A stretch of DNA of 21,000 nucleotides from Neocallimastix lanati (nom. inval.) (taxonomy: Eukaryota > Neocallimastigomycota > Neocallimastigomycetes > Neocallimastigales > Neocallimastigaceae): positions 132,501 through 153,500 of the forward strand of contig JACVTC010000019.1 of the NCBI GenBank assembly GCA_016946835.1, written 5' to 3'. Positions 10,567-20,667 of this stretch are shown piece by piece (within the stretch, counting starts at the first letter, position 1; each line of letters opens with the position of its first letter). The position numbers were made by a program, and so were the translations under genes. Below the pieces are notes generated by a model, which was given only the letters and a program-made list of their open reading frames with translations, was not told where the DNA came from and ran no database searches.

Positions 10567-10837
10567 GGGTGTGGGGCATTTCGCCAAATTGAAAATTATT
10601 AAATAAATAAATAAATCAATAAATAAAATTAAATATTATTAATATCGCATAAAAACAATTTTAAAAAAAATATTTTGAATTAATATTTATTTATTTATTC
10701 ATTTATTTATATCAATACTCTACTTGTCGAAATGCAACCTGGCGAATAGCAACTTGGGGAAATGCAACATTTTAATACTACGCCACTTGGCGAAATGCAA
10801 TCTGGCGAAATGCAATTTGGGGAAATGCAACTCTCCC
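10567..10837. mobile_element. Non-autonomous Mutator-like (MULE-type) miniature element, 271 bp
   Basis: The element starts GGGTGTGGGGCATTTCGCC and the reverse complement of its right end starts GGGAGAGTTGCATTTCCCC. This gives imperfect terminal inverted repeats of roughly 28 bp that share GCATTTCNCCAAATTG. A 9-bp direct repeat flanks it. The interior has an A-rich then T-rich fold-back, (AAAT)n at about 10603-10628 and (TTTA)n at about 10684-10710, and no coding frame. The ends are strikingly G/C-rich for this region, which points to a separate origin. Assignment to the MULE class rests on the duplication length and G-rich termini only. Confidence 0.62.
10726..10834. repeat. Subterminal array of GGCGAAATGCAAC-type repeats
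   Basis: Six variants of the word (G)GCGAAATGCAA lie at about 10727, 10741, 10757, 10789, 10803 and 10819, spaced 14-16 nt apart except for one gap. One inverted copy (GGCATTTCGCC) sits at the left end, 10575-10585. Clustered subterminal repeats are typical transposase-binding sites in DNA elements. Confidence 0.85.
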
Positions 10838-10846
10838 TTTTAAAAA
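10838..10846 (+). repeat. Right target-site duplication TTTTAAAAA
   Basis: Matches 10558-10566 exactly and abuts the right terminal CTCCC of the small element. Confidence 0.6.
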
Positions 10847-10916
10847 TTACAAATTCATAATTTGAATAAAGATAATAGGTATTTTATATTTTATATATGA
10901 TATAATCAATAGTAAT

Positions 10917-10955
10917 AATTCTGATAATTAAAAATTCTGATAATTAAAAATTCTA
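10917..10955. repeat. Short tandem repeat, 16-mer
   Basis: The word CTGATAATTAAAAATT is repeated twice, with a partial third copy. Confidence 0.85.
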
Positions 10956-12027
10956 ATATAAAACAGACTTTATCATTGAATTACTTTTAATTATTAATTA
11001 ATAAATCATACAAAAAATTATTAATTATTTGATAATACCTTACTTTATATTATTATGATTATTATATAATTATTAATATTTTTTATATATATTTATTTTT
11101 TTTTCTTTTCTTTTTTTTTTTTTTTTGATAAAAATCATAATTATGATTGGTTAATACTTTATTTTAAAGATTAATAAAGGCAAAGTTTAAAAAATGATAA
11201 TGATTATTATTTTTTATGTTATTTTTTTATTTTTTTTTTTATTTTTTAAATACTAATAATTAATTAAAAATGAAAGTTTATTATTTATATTTTTTATTTT
11301 ATTTTTATGTTATTTTATTCTTTATTTTTTTTATGTATAGTAGAGCTTTTTTTTTTTTTATTTCTTAAATTAACATTTAGAATTAATTAGTATTATAATT
11401 AAATAATTAAACATTATTAATTATTTTTATTATTCATTATAAAAAGGGTTTATGGTAATTATAAAGAGATCAAAAATTCATATTTAAATAGTGACATGAT
11501 GACAATAAAATTAATATTAATCTTCAAAACAAATAATAATAAATTTTAGTTGAATTTGGTAATATTTTTTGAATTAAATTGAAAGTTTTTAATATATTTT
11601 AATAATAATAATAATAATGAAAAAAATGATAAAATAAAAAAATATATTTTTTAATATCTAGGTTATAAAAGAATATAAATTAAATAAATAAATATCAATT
11701 GGTTTTAGTGTAGAAAATTAAAATTTTTAAATTACAATTGTATATTTAAAATTATCATAAAATTATAAATATTAAAATCATTGAAAATTTATGATATATT
11801 TTTTATTATTAGTATTAAAAAGTTTAGTTTGAAAATCAAAAATTATACAAATGGTTTTATGTCTTTATAATTCGTAATTTACATTAGTACCATTAATTAA
11901 CTTTATTATTTAAATAAAATATTGATTTAAATAAAATGTTTTTTTTTTTTTTTTTTTTTTAATTAAAAATATTATATTAATACATGTTTACACTTTAAAA
12001 AGTTTAATTATTAATTAGATCTATAAA

Positions 12028-12058
<31 letters not shown>

Positions 12059-13350
12059 TATTTTTTTTTACCAATATCAATACATTTATTTTAAATATGA
12101 TAATTTTTTTTTTAATTATAATTATTATTTTATATTTATGTAAATTAATTATTTTTATTCGTAAAATTAATTATTCGTCCTTTGTATAAATATCATTTTT
12201 TTATAATATGATGATTAAATAGATTGAAGATAATTTCAAAAGTGTTAATAGATAATTATGGTTATCAATTTTATTATAAAATTTTTTAATGTATAAAAAC
12301 TAGTTAAAAGATTAAAATAATTTTTATCGTAAAAAATTAAAAATATTCTATTATTCAATATTTGTTATGTTCAATATTTATCATTTTTATTAAATGTTGT
12401 GGCTTAAAGCAAATGTATTTATATATTCTTTTAGCAAGAATTAATGGTAAAACTTTCCCTATATATTCAAAATGACTAGTTTTAACATTAGCATTAAACA
12501 TAGCAAGTTTCTTTTTTTGGGTAAAAAGAATTTTTTTTTTTTTAAATTAAAATTAAAATTAAAATTAAATTTAAAATAAATTAAATTTAATAATTGAAAA
12601 TTTATAGAAAAATAAAAATAAAAAATAAAAAAAAAGGCTAAATTAATCATCATTCCTTAAGTATTTACTGTATCTATTGTTGGTTGAATTCTATCAATAA
12701 TGACTATTAATAATTATTATATACTAAAATCCTAGCTATTATTATCATTATTTTTTTTTATTTTTTTTAAAGTCATAATTAATATTAATACATGTTAATT
12801 ATTTATAATAATTACAACTAATTCTTATCCTAATTGCTTTTATATAGAATATTTATAATTCTCTTTTTTTTATTTTATTTTATTTTTATTTTTTAAAGGA
12901 TTATAAATAATTCTTAAACACAATTTATGTAATTATTAATAATTAAGGGTTATTTATATATGCTAATAAATATATTTATTTATCGATAAATATTAATCTT
13001 TCAAAAATTTATATTAATCATTCAATTAAGAATATTTAACTTATTTATTTGTTAGTTAATAATAAGTAAAATTAAGGATAAAATATCAAATGTTTATTTG
13101 AAAATGGCTTCCCCTCTCTCTCCATATATATCCAAAAAAAAAAATAAATAAAAAGAAAAAACGAAAAAAAGAAATTTTATACATAATTAATTATTAATTA
13201 ATAATATATCTTTTTTTTTATTCTATTTAATTTATATTTCATTATATAATATATGAAGTAAATATACTAATAATATGTTATATTAAAATAATTGGAAAAA
13301 AAATCATGTAGAGTCAAATTAATAATTTATTAAATAATATATAATATTCT

Positions 13351-13483
13351 ATAATAAATAATAAATAATAAATAATAAATAATAAATAAATAAAAAATAA
13401 AAATAAATAATAAATAAATAATAATAAATAATAAATAATAAATAATTAAATAAATAAATAATTAATTAAATAATAAACAATAA

Positions 13484-13514
<31 letters not shown>

Positions 13515-13570
13515 ACAAATAAATAAATAAATAAATAAATAAACAAATTAATAAATAAATAATATTAACA
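13351..13570. repeat. G-free A-rich tract of AATAAA-type repeats
   Basis: About 220 bases contain no G on the plus strand and only a handful of C. The tract begins with a 7-mer repeat (ATAATAA) at 13351-13387 and grades into AAAT and AATAAAT units. Confidence 0.9.
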
Positions 13571-13681
13571 GTAGATTACATATTTATTTATTTATTAAAT
13601 ACTTATTGTTTTTTTATTATTTTGAATTAATTGATTAAAATCTTTGTAAATATATTAATTTATATTGTAATATTTATATTT

Positions 13682-13750
13682 TGGTGGCACTTTTTATATA
13701 TAATATTTTTATAATTTGTTTTACTTGTGTAACAATATTTATAGCCACCA
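13682..13750. other. Possible hairpin closed by a 7-bp GC-rich stem
   Basis: TGGTGGC (13682-13688) and GCCACCA (13744-13750) are perfect reverse complements, 69 nt end to end, in a background of almost pure A/T. The length and the 7-bp stem resemble a tRNA acceptor arm, but no T-arm or D-arm motif is present inside. Confidence 0.45.
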
Positions 13751-14167
13751 TTTTTTTAAATGATATTTATTATTAACTTTATATTTATTATTTCATTTAA
13801 ATGGATTAGGTTTTCTGTCAAAATAAATAATTTTTTTTTTTTTAGTTTAAAATAATTAGAGTCAATTATGATAATAAGAAAATATAAAAAAGAATAATCA
13901 TTTAAGAATAATATTCATATATTAAGAATAATATAGTATATTATATATTAAAAAGGACCAAAATTTTTCTTTTCTAATTTTACATAAAAAAAAAATATAT
14001 ATATATATATATAGTATATAAATATATATAAAAAAGTATATCTATATAATTTAGTAAAGTGCATAAATGAAATTATAATTTTATTATTTAATTATTTGGA
14101 ATTTCGATAATAAAATTTAATAAAAAATTATACTCTAATTAATAATATTATATTATATTTATACAAC

Positions 14168-14300
14168 ATAATATTTATTTAATTATTTTATTCATACAGA
14201 TAAATTTATTTAATTATTTTATTCATACAAATAAATTTATTTAATGTATATTTTATTAAAACAAATAACTTTATTTAATTATTTTGTTAATACAAATCAA
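14168..14300. repeat. Imperfect minisatellite, four units of 31-34 bp
   Basis: Units start near 14168, 14200, 14231 and 14265, and each carries ATAANTTTATTTAAT followed by a TTTATT(C/A)ATACAA-like end. The last two units are more diverged. Confidence 0.8.
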
Positions 14301-14874
14301 TTACAAGAAAATACAAGCGAACTTTAAAAAAATTAATACAAATAAATGGTAAAGTTCACATAAATTAAATGGATCTTAGATAGAAATAAACAAAGTTTAA
14401 CATTTCAGTAAAATTTTATTATAATTATTACGTAAAATAAAATTTTATTATAAAATATTAAAAAAAAAGCTTTTGTTAAATAAAGATAACGCAACAATAA
14501 TACTAACTTCATAAAAATTATTATTTTTTTTTAAAAAAAATATTTTATCATGATATTAAAGGGTTTGAATCTGACCTGTCAGTTTTTTTTTTTATATATT
14601 CATAAAATAAATATTTATATAATATATTTTATATAATAGTATTTTAGGAACGACTACAATCAATTTATTATTTTTATTTAATAATTTATATTTACCCTTA
14701 TTTATATTTATTAATATTAAACATTATATATTAATAAAAACGATATGAACTTTATTAATTTTATATCATTTTTAATTATGATTATTGAAAATTTAGAGTA
14801 TTGGTAACTTTTGAAATTTTTTTTTTTGTATGGGATTGGTGTAAATTAAGGGAGATTTTTTATTTTTTTATTTT

Positions 14875-14876
<2 letters not shown>

Positions 14877-14913
<37 letters not shown>
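14877..14913. repeat. (ATT)n microsatellite
   Basis: About twelve perfect ATT units in non-coding sequence. Confidence 0.9.
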
Positions 14914-14915
<2 letters not shown>

Positions 14916-15190
14916 TTTAAAATATATAAAACAAAAAATTATGGGATCACGCATTTCTACTTCAAAAAATTAAAATCAACAATAAAGATATATTTATAAA
15001 GAAAAGTAAAGTGATGTATATTAATCATTTTTATAATTATACATTATTGATGTATTTTATAATTATTTGTTACTGATTTTACTATTTAAAATTTTATTAT
15101 TTTATTATTAATTATTAAATTATTTATTATTTAATCATTTATTATTTAATTATTTATTATTTCTTTATTATTTAAAATTTTATTATTTTT

Positions 15191-15252
15191 ATTTATTATT
15201 TATTATTTATTATTTATTATTTATTATTTATTATTTATTATTTATTATTTAT
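15191..15252. repeat. (TTATTTA)n heptanucleotide repeat
   Basis: About nine near-perfect units of 7 bp. This is the reverse complement of the heptamer that opens the A-rich tract at 13351, so the two blocks form an inverted pair about 1.8 kb apart. Confidence 0.9.
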
Positions 15253-16941
15253 AATTGATTATTATTTAATATTTAATATTTAATATTTATTATTATTTAA
15301 TATTTAATATTTAATATTTATTATTTAATAATTAATAATTAATATTTATTATTAAATTATAATTCAATTATTTTTGATTTAATATTTAATATGTATTATT
15401 TATTTATTATAAATTTTGTAGTAATATTTATAATTTAATAATATTGTGATATTTATAAAGGAATAATAAAAATAAATTTTATTATAAATAAAACATATAT
15501 ATATATATTATGGGAAATTTTTTAAAAAAAAAAAAAAAAAAACAATTTTAATTGAATTGGAAAACTATGATGTTTAGTATATTTTCATTTAATAATAATA
15601 AAATAATATTATATGATTAATATATTGTAAATATATTTAGTACTATACGAATGAATAGTAAATGATAATGGCACTTCCTCAGTTTAAAAAGAAAATAAAT
15701 GTAACCTTCATGTTTACAAATTATAAAGAATTAATATATATTAATATATAGACAATAAATTGTTTACTATAGAAATTACACAAAATCCTTATAAATTATA
15801 ATAAATTATGAATATATGAAAATATAATATATAATATATTGTAAATCAATTTAAATAAAAACTTTATTATATATAAAATCTTAATTTTTAAAAAAAAAAT
15901 AAAAAATTAAAAATGATTAATATAAATTAAAATACACAAATTAGTATAAATCTAATTGAAAAAAAAAATGAACAATATATTGTTAAGAATTTTTTTTTTA
16001 TTATAAAATTAAAATAGGTTACATATATTTCTTTTAAACTCTCATATAATATATATCAATTAGTTACACACTACAGAAAAAATGTATAATAATTTTATTT
16101 ATATTTATTACGCATTACTATATATTGTAATACATTATTAATTAGAGTAGTCGTAGTATATAAAACAAACTATAATAAACTATAATAAATGATTAATAAA
16201 ATTAACATACGAATTTTATTTCTTATCTAATTTAATTATTTATAATTTAATTATTTATTATAATTTATTTATATTTATTTATTTATTTTTTTTTTTTTTA
16301 AAAAATAAATGAACTAATCTTAATGAATACAAATAAAAATATATATAATTAATATTATGATTTATAATAAATATAATTAAATGTTTATTACAAGAAATAA
16401 AATAAAAATATATATTAATAAATCAAATAATTTTTTTTTTATGTAATTAAAAAAAAAAAATTAATTCATTGCCTTTTTTTTTTTTTATTTGTTATTTTTT
16501 TATTTTTTTTTGTTTTAAAAAAAGTTTTTATTTTTTTACAGTAATTTGATTTTATTTTTATTTTAATGTAAAACATTATATAATCAAAAATTATTTAAAA
16601 ATATTTTATTTAATGTATTAAATATTTAAGTTAAGTAAGAAGGTGCCTATTTTTGTATTATTTGATTAATAGATTTTTCTTTATATATTTATTTATATAA
16701 AGAAATATACTATTAAGAAATTTTGGAAATCAAAATAGTAATAATTTTATTATAATATTGACAAACCTACATCAATTTCATTTTTTATAGAAATAAATAA
16801 ATAAATAAATAAACAAATAAATAAAAATTTAAAAATAATATATACATATATGTACATTTAAAATTGTAATTAAATCAAAGTGAAACATTACAAATTAATG
16901 ATAATTACAATTTTATTTTTTTTAAATATTTATTTTTAAAA

Positions 16942-19010
16942 ATGGGAAATGTTGATAGTGTTTTGAGTAAGTAAAACTGTACTACTTAGAATAAATAATT
17001 ATAATAAAATATAATAATAAAACAAAGAAATAAACCTATATACTACTTTTAAAACTTTATATAAAAAAAAAAAATTCTTTTTAATATTTTATATTTATAT
17101 TCAATAATATATCTCTATTATTATTAAATATTTATTTTATATATTTATATATACTTTTTTTTTTTTTTATTTTAATACAAATAATAATATTTCTATATAA
17201 TATATATATATATAAAATAAATTGTTTAAATTTTATAAATTATATTTATTAAAAAAGTGGAAGAAGATAATATCAAACAAAATCTTCAAAATAATATTAA
17301 TAAAAAATATATTGAATATACCAATTTCTCAGTAAATACAAATAACAATGGCAATAATAATAATAATGTTAATAGTATAGAAAACATAAATAGCGGTTAT
17401 AATACCCATACTTATGATAATACTCAATCAACAGATAATATGAATTTACCGCAAAATAATATATATTGGGCTGTTACTAATACTGCCACAATGGTAAGAA
17501 CAATACCAACTTCAGTTGCTGAAAATCTTAGTGATACTGCTCCTAATATCACTACAACTTCTTCATATATACCAGAAGATAATAATACTGATATTGAGAT
17601 TCCATTGTCTCCTGCAGAGAATGAAAATGATTCAACATTAGTTGCAAAATTATCAAATATATGGAAATGGATGAATACTACTGTTTTTGCAGTTAAAGGA
17701 ATTAATATTTCTTATTTATACATAATTATAGCTGCTGTTTCAGTGGTACTGATCTTTTCATTATTATTATTAATATGTATTGTAAGAAGAAGACATAAAA
17801 ATAAGATAAAACGTATGAAACTTATTGATGTTAATAACTCAAGTAATTTACGTAATATGTTGGATGAAACAACAAATAGTCAAGATGCTTTTGATAATCA
17901 TTTAAATAAAGATGAATTTAGTCATGAAAATATATTAATTGATAATAAAGATGATTATTTAGATATCAATGATTATGCAAATTATCTTGACAATAAATTG
18001 TCATCATCAACGACAAAGCGTTACCAAACTTTACCATTAATGAAAAATCCAAGTGCTGCTCATTCAACAGGAAAAACAATCGATGCTTTTCAATCCAATT
18101 ACAATAAAATGTCTTCACCTGTTTTTCCTACTTCATCTCCAAAGTCATCCTATCGAAAAAATAGTATATACAATACTAACTATGACTGTGAATTTGATTC
18201 AGGTTATAACTTTTATAGTCAAAATATGAAATTAAATAAATCTATGATAAAAAACAAAACACTATCATTAAAGAGTAGTACGAAATCTTTAAAAAATAAA
18301 GGAAAGAGTTCACCAATGGCATCAAATCATATGGATTATTTAGAGGATAGTCCAGATTTAATGAACGATAGGAATAATGATCGTGATCGTGATATTAGAA
18401 ATGATAATGTGGAAAATGATATGATGGACATCAATAATAATAATAATAATGTATACCCAGATGATTATAATTTTGATGATATTAATTATAATAGAAATCC
18501 GTTTAAAGAAAAAAAATATAATTCAATGCCTCGTTTTAACAATTACCCTAAGTATAGTATGAATACAGATAATAAAAGACATCCTATGAGTGTTATCACT
18601 CCAAAAGAACAATATAATATGAATTATCAAACAGATTTTCATTATCAACAACAATCACCATCATCTCCTCTTAATACATTATCTCCTATAAAGAATTCAC
18701 TACCAACTTATATGAATTTTAATGATTCACCGAATCAATTAAATAAAATGGTTTCACCAACAACAAGATTTGGTAGTGCTCCTACTCCATTAACAAAAAA
18801 TGAAAATTTAATTTTACCACCTATAAATGTATTAAATGATGAAAATTTAATTAATGAAACGAAGAGATATCCAGTTGATTTAGATTATTTAGCAAGATAT
18901 TCCTATCAACCAGTAGTAAATGATGAATTAGATATTTCCATGCGTGATCGTATTCATTTATTGGTAAATTTTTATTTTATTTTATTTATTATTTTTTTAT
19001 TATTATTATA

Positions 19011-19041
<31 letters not shown>

Positions 19042-19316
19042 TTTTTATTTTTTTTTTATCATTTTTATTATTTTTATTATTTTTTATTATTGTATTTTTT
19101 TTTTTTTTTAAATTTTTTTTTTTTAATTTTTTTTTATTTAGAATATAATAATAATTAGTAATAAGTAAGAAATAATAAATCTTGATAATTAATTATAACA
19201 AACGAATAAATAATTAAAAAAAAAAAAAAGAAAGGAAATAAAAAATAAGAAAATAATATTGACAATTAATTTTAAGAAAAAGAAAAAAAATAAGAAATAA
19301 AATAAAATAAAATAAA

Positions 19317-19350
<34 letters not shown>

Positions 19351-20297
19351 TATTTATAATTAATTACATTAAAAATTAAAAAAAAAAAAAAATAAGAAAT
19401 AATAATAATAATAATAAAAAAAAAAAAATTTGATGATTAATTATAAAGAAAAAAGAAAAAAGAAAAAATAAGAAATAAGAAATGAGAAATAGGATATTAA
19501 GATATATTTTAATAATTAATAAATCAATTTTAATTAATAATTTAAATATTCAATTAAATATATATATATATATATATATTTTTTTTAATTATATATAGCA
19601 AACTTATTCTGATGGATGGGCTTATGGTAAGAATGTAACTACAGGAAAATTAGGTGTATTTCCACTTAATCGTTTATTTAGTGTTAAAAGAGCCAAAAGT
19701 GATAGAGAAAGTGAGAAAACAAAAGTTAATGTTTATGCAACTATGGAATCTCCAAAAGTTACAAGTAAACGTATTTCATATTCACTTTCAAATTTACAAC
19801 GTAAAAATGCAAGTCAAGAAACTTTAATTGATCGTAAAAATTCGAATTCAAATACCGAAAAAAGTTCTGAAAGTTCTAGTGGAAGTAGTTCAAATAATGT
19901 AAATATTATCAGTAATAGAAAGGTAAAACCAAAGAAAAGTAGAACATTAATTATTAAGAATTTCTCAGATGAAGATCTTCGTGATAAAAGTCAATCTACT
20001 AATAATGACAAATTAGATATTAGTAGTATTGATAGAAAAAAGAATAGTTATTCATATAAACGAGACAGTAGTAATGATAAACAATATTTCAGTAATTTAC
20101 GTGATAGTGATAATAGTGTGAAGAGTAAAAGTAGAAAAAAAGAAGAAAAGGAAGAAAACGATTTTGATTCTGTATTAAGATTAAAAATCGACTTTGATGA
20201 TAATAAATATAATAAACCAATTACTACAAAACAAGTTGATAATGATGATGATGATATACAATACAATTTTAAAGATGTCTACATTCCATATATCTAA
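16942..20297 (+). CDS. Single-pass membrane protein with C-terminal-region SH3 domain, Fus1-like architecture (809 residues)
   Basis: Rebuilt exons are 16942-16966, 17258-18963 and 19599-20297, 2430 nt in one frame. Exon 2 has no ATG at its head. The upstream ATG at 16942 (MGNVDSVL) ends in the strong donor A|GTAAGT, and its phase matches the acceptor at 17257, so the joined codon is A+TG. Residues 1-158 are Asn/Thr-rich with seven N-glycosylation sequons (NFS, NLS, NIT, NNT, NDS, NTT, NIS). The transmembrane helix is about 160-184, followed by RRRHKNKIKR, so the N-terminus should face outside. Residues 185-551 are disordered with about eleven SP/TP sites. The SH3 domain is 552-604: ARYSY, NDELDI, DGWAYG and GVFPLNRL are visible. 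A basic Ser-rich tail follows to 809. There is no cleavable signal peptide. Yeast Fus1 shares this order (glycosylated N-terminus, one helix, SH3), hence a plasma-membrane fusion, polarity or signalling scaffold is inferred; orthology is not shown. Confidence 0.83.
16967..17257 (+). other. Gene 2 intron 1 (291 nt)
   Basis: The donor is TTTTGA|GTAAGT, the strongest consensus donor in the window, and the acceptor is AAAAAAG|TGGAAG. Both are in phase 1. The acceptor is a weak AAG, but any other start for the protein would have to be an internal ATG, the first being at about 17437. Confidence 0.7.
18964..19598 (+). other. Gene 2 intron 2 (635 nt), interrupts the SH3 domain
   Basis: The donor TTATTG|GTAAAT and acceptor TATATATAG|CAAACT are both in phase 0. 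Joining them rebuilds a continuous SH3 domain (IHLL+QTYSDGW), which is strong support. The first half is T-rich (18970-19136) and the second half A-rich, including 30 A at 19319-19348, so the two halves are broadly complementary. The frame stays open for 64 more codons into the intron before TAG at 19156-19158. Confidence 0.9.
19319..19348. repeat. 30-nt A homopolymer in gene 2 intron 2
   Basis: An uninterrupted A run preceded by a TAAAA pentanucleotide repeat and followed by further A-rich words. Confidence 0.9.
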
Positions 20298-20624
20298 ATA
20301 AATTATTAAATTCTAATATTAATATTGATAGTAAATGATAATCATAGAAAATAAATAAAATAAATAAAATAATAATAATAATAATAATAATATATATTTA
20401 TATATATATATAAGAAAAAAAAAAAAAAAAAAAAAAACACCATTATAAATATATATGATATCTTATCGTATGTTTTATTGAAAATATTAATAATATAATA
20501 CATTTTAATACAATCTAATATGATATATTATAAACTTATATTTATAAATTAAATTTTATTATATTATAAATTCTTCAATTTCTTTTTTTCTTTTTTTTTT
20601 TTTTTTTCTTTTTATTTTTATTTT

Positions 20625-20667
<43 letters not shown>

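Larger units (their letters stand above)
10847..16941. other. Gene-free AT-rich intergenic region, right part
   Basis: No convincing gene is seen. Short ATG frames exist at 13104-13151 (15 codons) and 15668-15751 (27 codons), and a Phe/Asn-rich minus-strand frame at 12459-12653, but none shows a domain or splice partner I can defend. The 3' end of the region must hold the gene 2 promoter, with A/T tracts and TATA-like words everywhere. Separately listed repeats and a possible hairpin account for the visible structure. Confidence 0.72.

Noticed and set aside
12459-12653. Minus-strand 64-codon frame
   Set aside because: It is made mostly of Phe, Asn, Lys and Leu from AT repeats. Only its first and last few codons look mixed, and no partner exon was found.
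13104-13151. 15-codon ATG frame (MASPLSPYISKKKNK)
   Set aside because: Too short to support, with no donor site or homologue known to me; the CT-rich word is probably incidental.
13682-13750. tRNA gene
   Set aside because: The length and 7-bp end stem fit, but there is no T-loop GTTCRA word, no D-arm and no anticodon stem.
14561-14582. tRNA 3' end (B-box-like GGTTTGAATCT)
   Set aside because: The T-stem does not pair beyond two positions and no matching 5' acceptor strand lies 60-80 nt upstream.
17257-19158. Gene 2 as a single exon from GTG 17257 to TAG 19158
   Set aside because: A GTG start is unlikely in a nuclear eukaryotic gene. The frame runs into poly-Phe/Tyr intron sequence, and only the spliced model gives a complete SH3 domain.
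20048-20266. Minus-strand 72-codon frame inside gene 2 exon 3
   Set aside because: It is the antisense shadow of the Ser/Lys-rich SH3-protein tail.
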